From: Clostridiaceae bacterium
GTDB taxonomy: Bacteria > Bacillota > Clostridia > DSM-8532
DNA length: 58,428 nucleotides
Assembly (NCBI GenBank): GCA_012839205.1
Contig: DUNT01000092.1
Span: 1 to 58,428 of the forward strand
Reading direction: 5' to 3'
Every line of letters starts with the position of its first letter. Position 1 is the first letter of the stretch. Below, piece after piece: positions 57,534-58,428 of this stretch. A model generated the notes under the pieces. The model was not told where the DNA came from. It did not search any database and saw only the letters and a program-made list of their open reading frames with translations. Made by a program: the position numbers and the translations under genes.

Positions 57534-58067
57534 ATGTTTCTTAATGAATTTATTATAGCAGGATTTGGTGGGCAGGGAATTCTGTCTGCAGGAAGGCTGT
57601 TGGCTTATGCCGGTATGCTGGAAGATAAAGAAGTATCATTTTTACCTTCATATGGACCGGAAATGAGAGGTGGTACTGCCAATTGTATGGTGGTTATATC
57701 AGAGCAGGAAATAGCTTCTCCAGTATTAAATTCCTGCAGTGCGCTGATTGTAATGAATAATCCTTCCCTTGATAAATTTGAAAGCTGGGTTAAACCAGGT
57801 GGAATAATTGTTACCGACAGCTCAATGGTTCATAGAAAATCAAAAAGATCTGATATTAAAGTCTTTGAAATACCAGCAACCCAATTAGCAAGTGAACGTG
57901 GTAATAAAACATTTTCTAATGTATACCTGCTTGGAAAACTTATTAAAGAAACAGGTTGTGTGAAGCCTGAAAACTTTGAAAAAGCACTGTACGGCATATT
58001 ATCAAAGAAAAGACATTACATGATTCCGGAAGAAATGGAAATCTTAAAAATTGGTATGGAATACTAG
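57534..58067 (+). CDS. korC: 2-oxoacid:ferredoxin oxidoreductase, gamma subunit
   Basis: 177 residues. EFIIAGFGGQGILSAGRLLAYAGM and FLPSYGPEMRGGTANCMV are the gamma-subunit (POR) signatures; the domain binds CoA in related enzymes. TTGGAGG lies 7 bases before ATG. It completes the set korDABC. No clear terminator follows before the repeat region at 58130. Confidence 0.94.
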   Translation: MFLNEFIIAGFGGQGILSAGRLLAYAGMLEDKEVSFLPSYGPEMRGGTANCMVVISEQEIASPVLNSCSALIVMNNPSLDKFESWVKPGGIIVTDSSMVHRKSKRSDIKVFEIPATQLASERGNKTFSNVYLLGKLIKETGCVKPENFEKALYGILSKKRHYMIPEEMEILKIGMEY

Positions 58068-58129
58068 ACAAGAAAACAAAGATATTAAGGTGCCTATGGA
58101 GTGAGTCAGATGCGTCTCTTAAAATGAAT

Positions 58130-58312
58130 CCCAATCCATGCTCCGCTTTAAATCGCAGCAGCCACGCCGCTTAATTATGTTTGTACAAGCTATCATCCTA
58201 AGCGGAGCGTATCGGAGTTGAAGAATCTTAAACGCCAACGCAAAAGATTCTTCATTTTCGTTTCACTTCATTCAGAATGACAAAGAGATGTCATCTTGAG
58301 GGCAGGGAAATG
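58130..58312. repeat. Dispersed-repeat-like sequence with nested inverted repeats
   Basis: CTCCGCTT (58141-58148) is inverted at 58200-58207 (AAGCGGAG), and GAAGAATCTT (58220-58229) is inverted at 58244-58253 (AAGATTCTTC). The following TTCATTCAGAATGACA and TGTCATCTTGAGGG stretches match a pattern I know from many bacterial genomes (AGAATGACA, GTCATCCTGAG, AAGATTCTTCG), a non-coding chromosome-dispersed repeat. It forms a complex stem-loop, with no gene. Confidence 0.65.
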
Positions 58313-58313
58313 G

Positions 58314-58428
58314 TATAATGTTTTTGGACAGGTCTTTAAATGACTAAGGTAAAGGAGAAATCATTATGCCAAAAAGTAAAAGAAGAACATACACAAAAGA
58401 ATTTAAGTTAGATGTAGTATCTAAAAAA
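58314..58428 (+). mobile_element. Left end of an IS3-type insertion sequence, cut by the window edge
   Basis: The region from TATAAT (58314-58319), part of an extended -10 TGGTATAAT, through TTTTTGGACAGGTC leads to a transposase start at 58366. The exact left terminal repeat cannot be set because the right end is outside the window; it probably lies near 58318-58335. Confidence 0.5.
58366..58428 (+). CDS. IS3-family transposase OrfA, N-terminal fragment
   Basis: 21 codons to the window edge: MPKSKRRTYTKEFKLDVVSK, the opening of the HTH domain of IS3 OrfA (the R-x-Y-T/S-x-E-F-K pattern). AAAGGAG lies 9 bases before the ATG. The protein would bind the IS ends; OrfB with the DDE catalytic domain would follow outside. 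Confidence 0.8.
   Translation, partial: MPKSKRRTYTKEFKLDVVSKK

Overview
The window reads as a chromosomal segment of a low-GC, spore-former-type anaerobic Firmicute (class Clostridia). Reasons: AT-rich DNA with strong GGAGG ribosome binding sites; near-consensus sigma-A promoters; a clostridial version of the Bacillus yaaO-tmk-yaaR-holB-yaaT-yabB synteny block; ferredoxin-dependent 2-oxoacid oxidoreductase genes (KorDABC); an NAD-type glutamate dehydrogenase; SpoIID, SLH-domain and M3 oligoendopeptidase proteins. I cannot name the genus from sequence alone.

Layout. 1-610 is gene debris (tail of a GyrI-like protein, a broken TPR-like start, a DUF1214 remnant). 883-5364 holds single genes: histidine phosphatase, threonine aldolase, and three membrane proteins (DUF3592, YhfC-type intramembrane protease, PH-like). 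5380-8199 is a TrpXYZ-type ABC transporter operon behind a consensus promoter and a palindromic leader. 8201-12278 is a 4-kb accessory island bounded by two 79-bp direct repeats (78/79 identical). It carries a RAYT transposon with 18-bp perfect terminal inverted repeats, a MazG-like nucleotide pyrophosphohydrolase and a 784-residue fusion of PD-(D/E)XK nuclease-like, DUF2075 helicase and LexA/S24 protease-like domains. This is the best candidate for a little-described (probably defence or DNA-damage) system. 12244-15263 has a small basic protein, a PlsC acyltransferase with a zinc ribbon, and a GltS-like carrier. 15260-19895 (minus strand) has a fusion of a PPDK-type ATP-grasp with a nucleotidyltransferase, and glutamate dehydrogenase. 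Then come a hypothetical gene, tRNA-Arg(TCT) and an M3 oligopeptidase.

23248-27142 is a compact type IV pilus/pseudopilus operon (PilC, four pilin-like proteins, PilT) followed by an RNase H. 27943-31635 is a four-gene cluster of unknown role: an N-formylglutamate-amidohydrolase-like enzyme, two RimK-type ATP-grasp ligases and a C-tail-anchored protein with beta-barrel-like repeats. It looks like a peptide or amide-ligation pathway. 31796-38370 is envelope and housekeeping: SPOR-SpoIID protein, LspA, RluD, an HMA protein that has lost its CxxC, YccF, NadD, YqeK, MgtC, LepB.

38509-46540 is a polyamine block. An XRE-cupin regulator with two 17-bp palindromic operator candidates precedes PotABCD, an Orn/Lys/Arg decarboxylase, Tmk, YaaR and HolB, nearly all translationally coupled. 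RicT (YaaT), a ferredoxin and a TrmN6 methyltransferase follow; YaaQ and YabA, present at this locus in Bacillus, are missing. A 181-bp heptameric microsatellite lies before trmN6.

48891-58067 is energy metabolism (fumarase-type beta subunit, a P-loop ATPase, KorDABC), interrupted by a minus-strand pair made of an orphan solute-binding lipoprotein and a membrane-spanning LuxR-type regulator, plus a small zinc protein and an SLH-domain surface protein. The right end has a dispersed repeat and the first 21 codons of an IS3-type transposase.
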